From Microbotryum silenes-acaulis (Eukaryota > Basidiomycota > Microbotryomycetes > Microbotryales > Microbotryaceae), in the NCBI GenBank assembly GCA_003665825.1, contig QPFY01000004.1, forward strand, positions 1,178,001-1,242,000: DNA of 64,000 bases, written 5' to 3'. How positions within the stretch are numbered: position 1 is the first letter of the stretch; every line of letters begins with the position of its first letter. The notes below the pieces were generated by a model. The model was not told the origin of the DNA. It did not search any database and saw only the letters and a list, made by a program, of their open reading frames with translations. The position numbers and the translations under genes were made by a program. Shown here piece after piece: positions 63,411-64,000 of this stretch.

Positions 63411-64000
63411 GAGAAGGAAGGAGAAAGAGAGAGAGGCGACGAGCTCGAGGTGGTCGCCGACTTGGGTGCGGGGTGTGCGCTTGGCAGAATGAGTCATCTC
63501 ATCGATATGACGCCACGCTGTGACTTCAACCTTTCGATCTTCTCCACCTCTGCCGAGCGCGGCCGAGCGCGGCTGAGAGCGCCGAAGATCTGAACGGACA
63601 GGGGACTGTGCACCCCACATCGAGGCCAACGATCCACCCCTCGGAAAGACCGAGTACCTTGTCGATCAAGCTCGGTCAAGTCTCAGCAAGTAGGTTGAGC
63701 TCTAAGAATTACCCCAGAGTTGAGATCGCCGCGATCGATACAGCGGTTGTCGCTCCAGCAGCTTGGTCCGAGTTGGGACGACCCCGAACTCCGAGTCCGC
63801 CGCGGAGCTGAGTTGCGGGGCCGGCTTCACGCGAGAGCTCCGACGCAGCGAGTCGAGGCTGTCATGCAAGTAGGGTGGCACCCAAATACAAAATCATATT
63901 GAAAGAAGAAAAGGGTTTTTTTATTTACATGTACGTCGAACCATTGTTCATCAGAAAATTGGCGGATTCTCGCTGCCTAGATCGTGGACGCTCAAGCTCC
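63411..64000. other. right end of window, no gene recognised
   Basis: 590 bp. ccgagcgcggc repeats lie near 63556-63575 and an AT-rich stretch with a 7-T run near 63910-63925. No conserved frame is seen up to the edge. Confidence 0.35.

Overview
This window looks like nuclear DNA of a basidiomycete fungus, most likely a GC-rich yeast-like member of Pucciniomycotina (lineage is inferred; no rRNA is present). The evidence is dense protein-coding genes split by many short introns with GTRNGT donors and YAG acceptors, purely eukaryotic gene content, and low-complexity Ser/Pro/Gln/Asp tracts inside proteins. I modelled about 87 introns by keeping reading frame and matching protein-family patterns across junctions. 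Two of them are GC-AG introns. There are no operons; genes lie on both strands with 0.2-2 kb between them.

Layout. 1-4170 (-): sn-1 diacylglycerol lipase, cut by the window edge. 4758-7681 (+): OPT oligopeptide transporter. 7926-9611 (-): V-ATPase subunit C (VMA5). 10344-10871 (-): GFA/CENP-V zinc protein. 11629-13413: coding-like fragments I cannot resolve. 14049-16824 (-): GT4 glycosyltransferase with a C-terminal membrane anchor. 18991-22033 (-): a decayed and an intact copy of a GPI-anchored PEBP-family protein. 22772-24725 (-): TIM44. 25027-26891 (-): BRCT protein. 27271-28424 (+): methionine-R-sulfoxide reductase. 28615-32540 (-): kinetochore scaffold KNL1/Spc105/Spc7. 32912-35185 (-): cytochrome P450. 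35976-38698 (-): a related P450 pseudogene whose centre has been replaced by an internally inverted Ty1/copia fragment. 39811-42147 (-): C2 plus proline-rich protein resembling the cytokinesis factors Inn1/Fic1. 42833-46166 (-): GH20 hexosaminidase. 46603-49459 (-): CCZ1. 50431-50910 (+): PMP3. 51311-53614 (-): MCT-type MFS transporter. About 55213-56236 (+): an unrecognised single-pass membrane protein with a disturbed frame. 57415-60628 (-): STE20/PAK kinase. 62280-63420: a locus with two diverged copies of a Cys-x2-Cys/Arg-rich reading frame embedded in polypurine DNA.

Most genes are conserved housekeeping genes (proton pump, protein import, vacuole fusion, chromosome segregation, polarity signalling) that do not form one pathway. 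The accessory parts are the P450 pair with its retroelement scar, the PEBP pair, the duplicated CxxC segment, and the fragmentary stretches at 11.6-13.4 kb and 55-56 kb. The observation I rate highest is the compact array of MELT-like motifs with an 8-residue period in the Spc105 homologue. I did not find a clearly new multi-gene system; the best candidates for undescribed biology are listed as findings.
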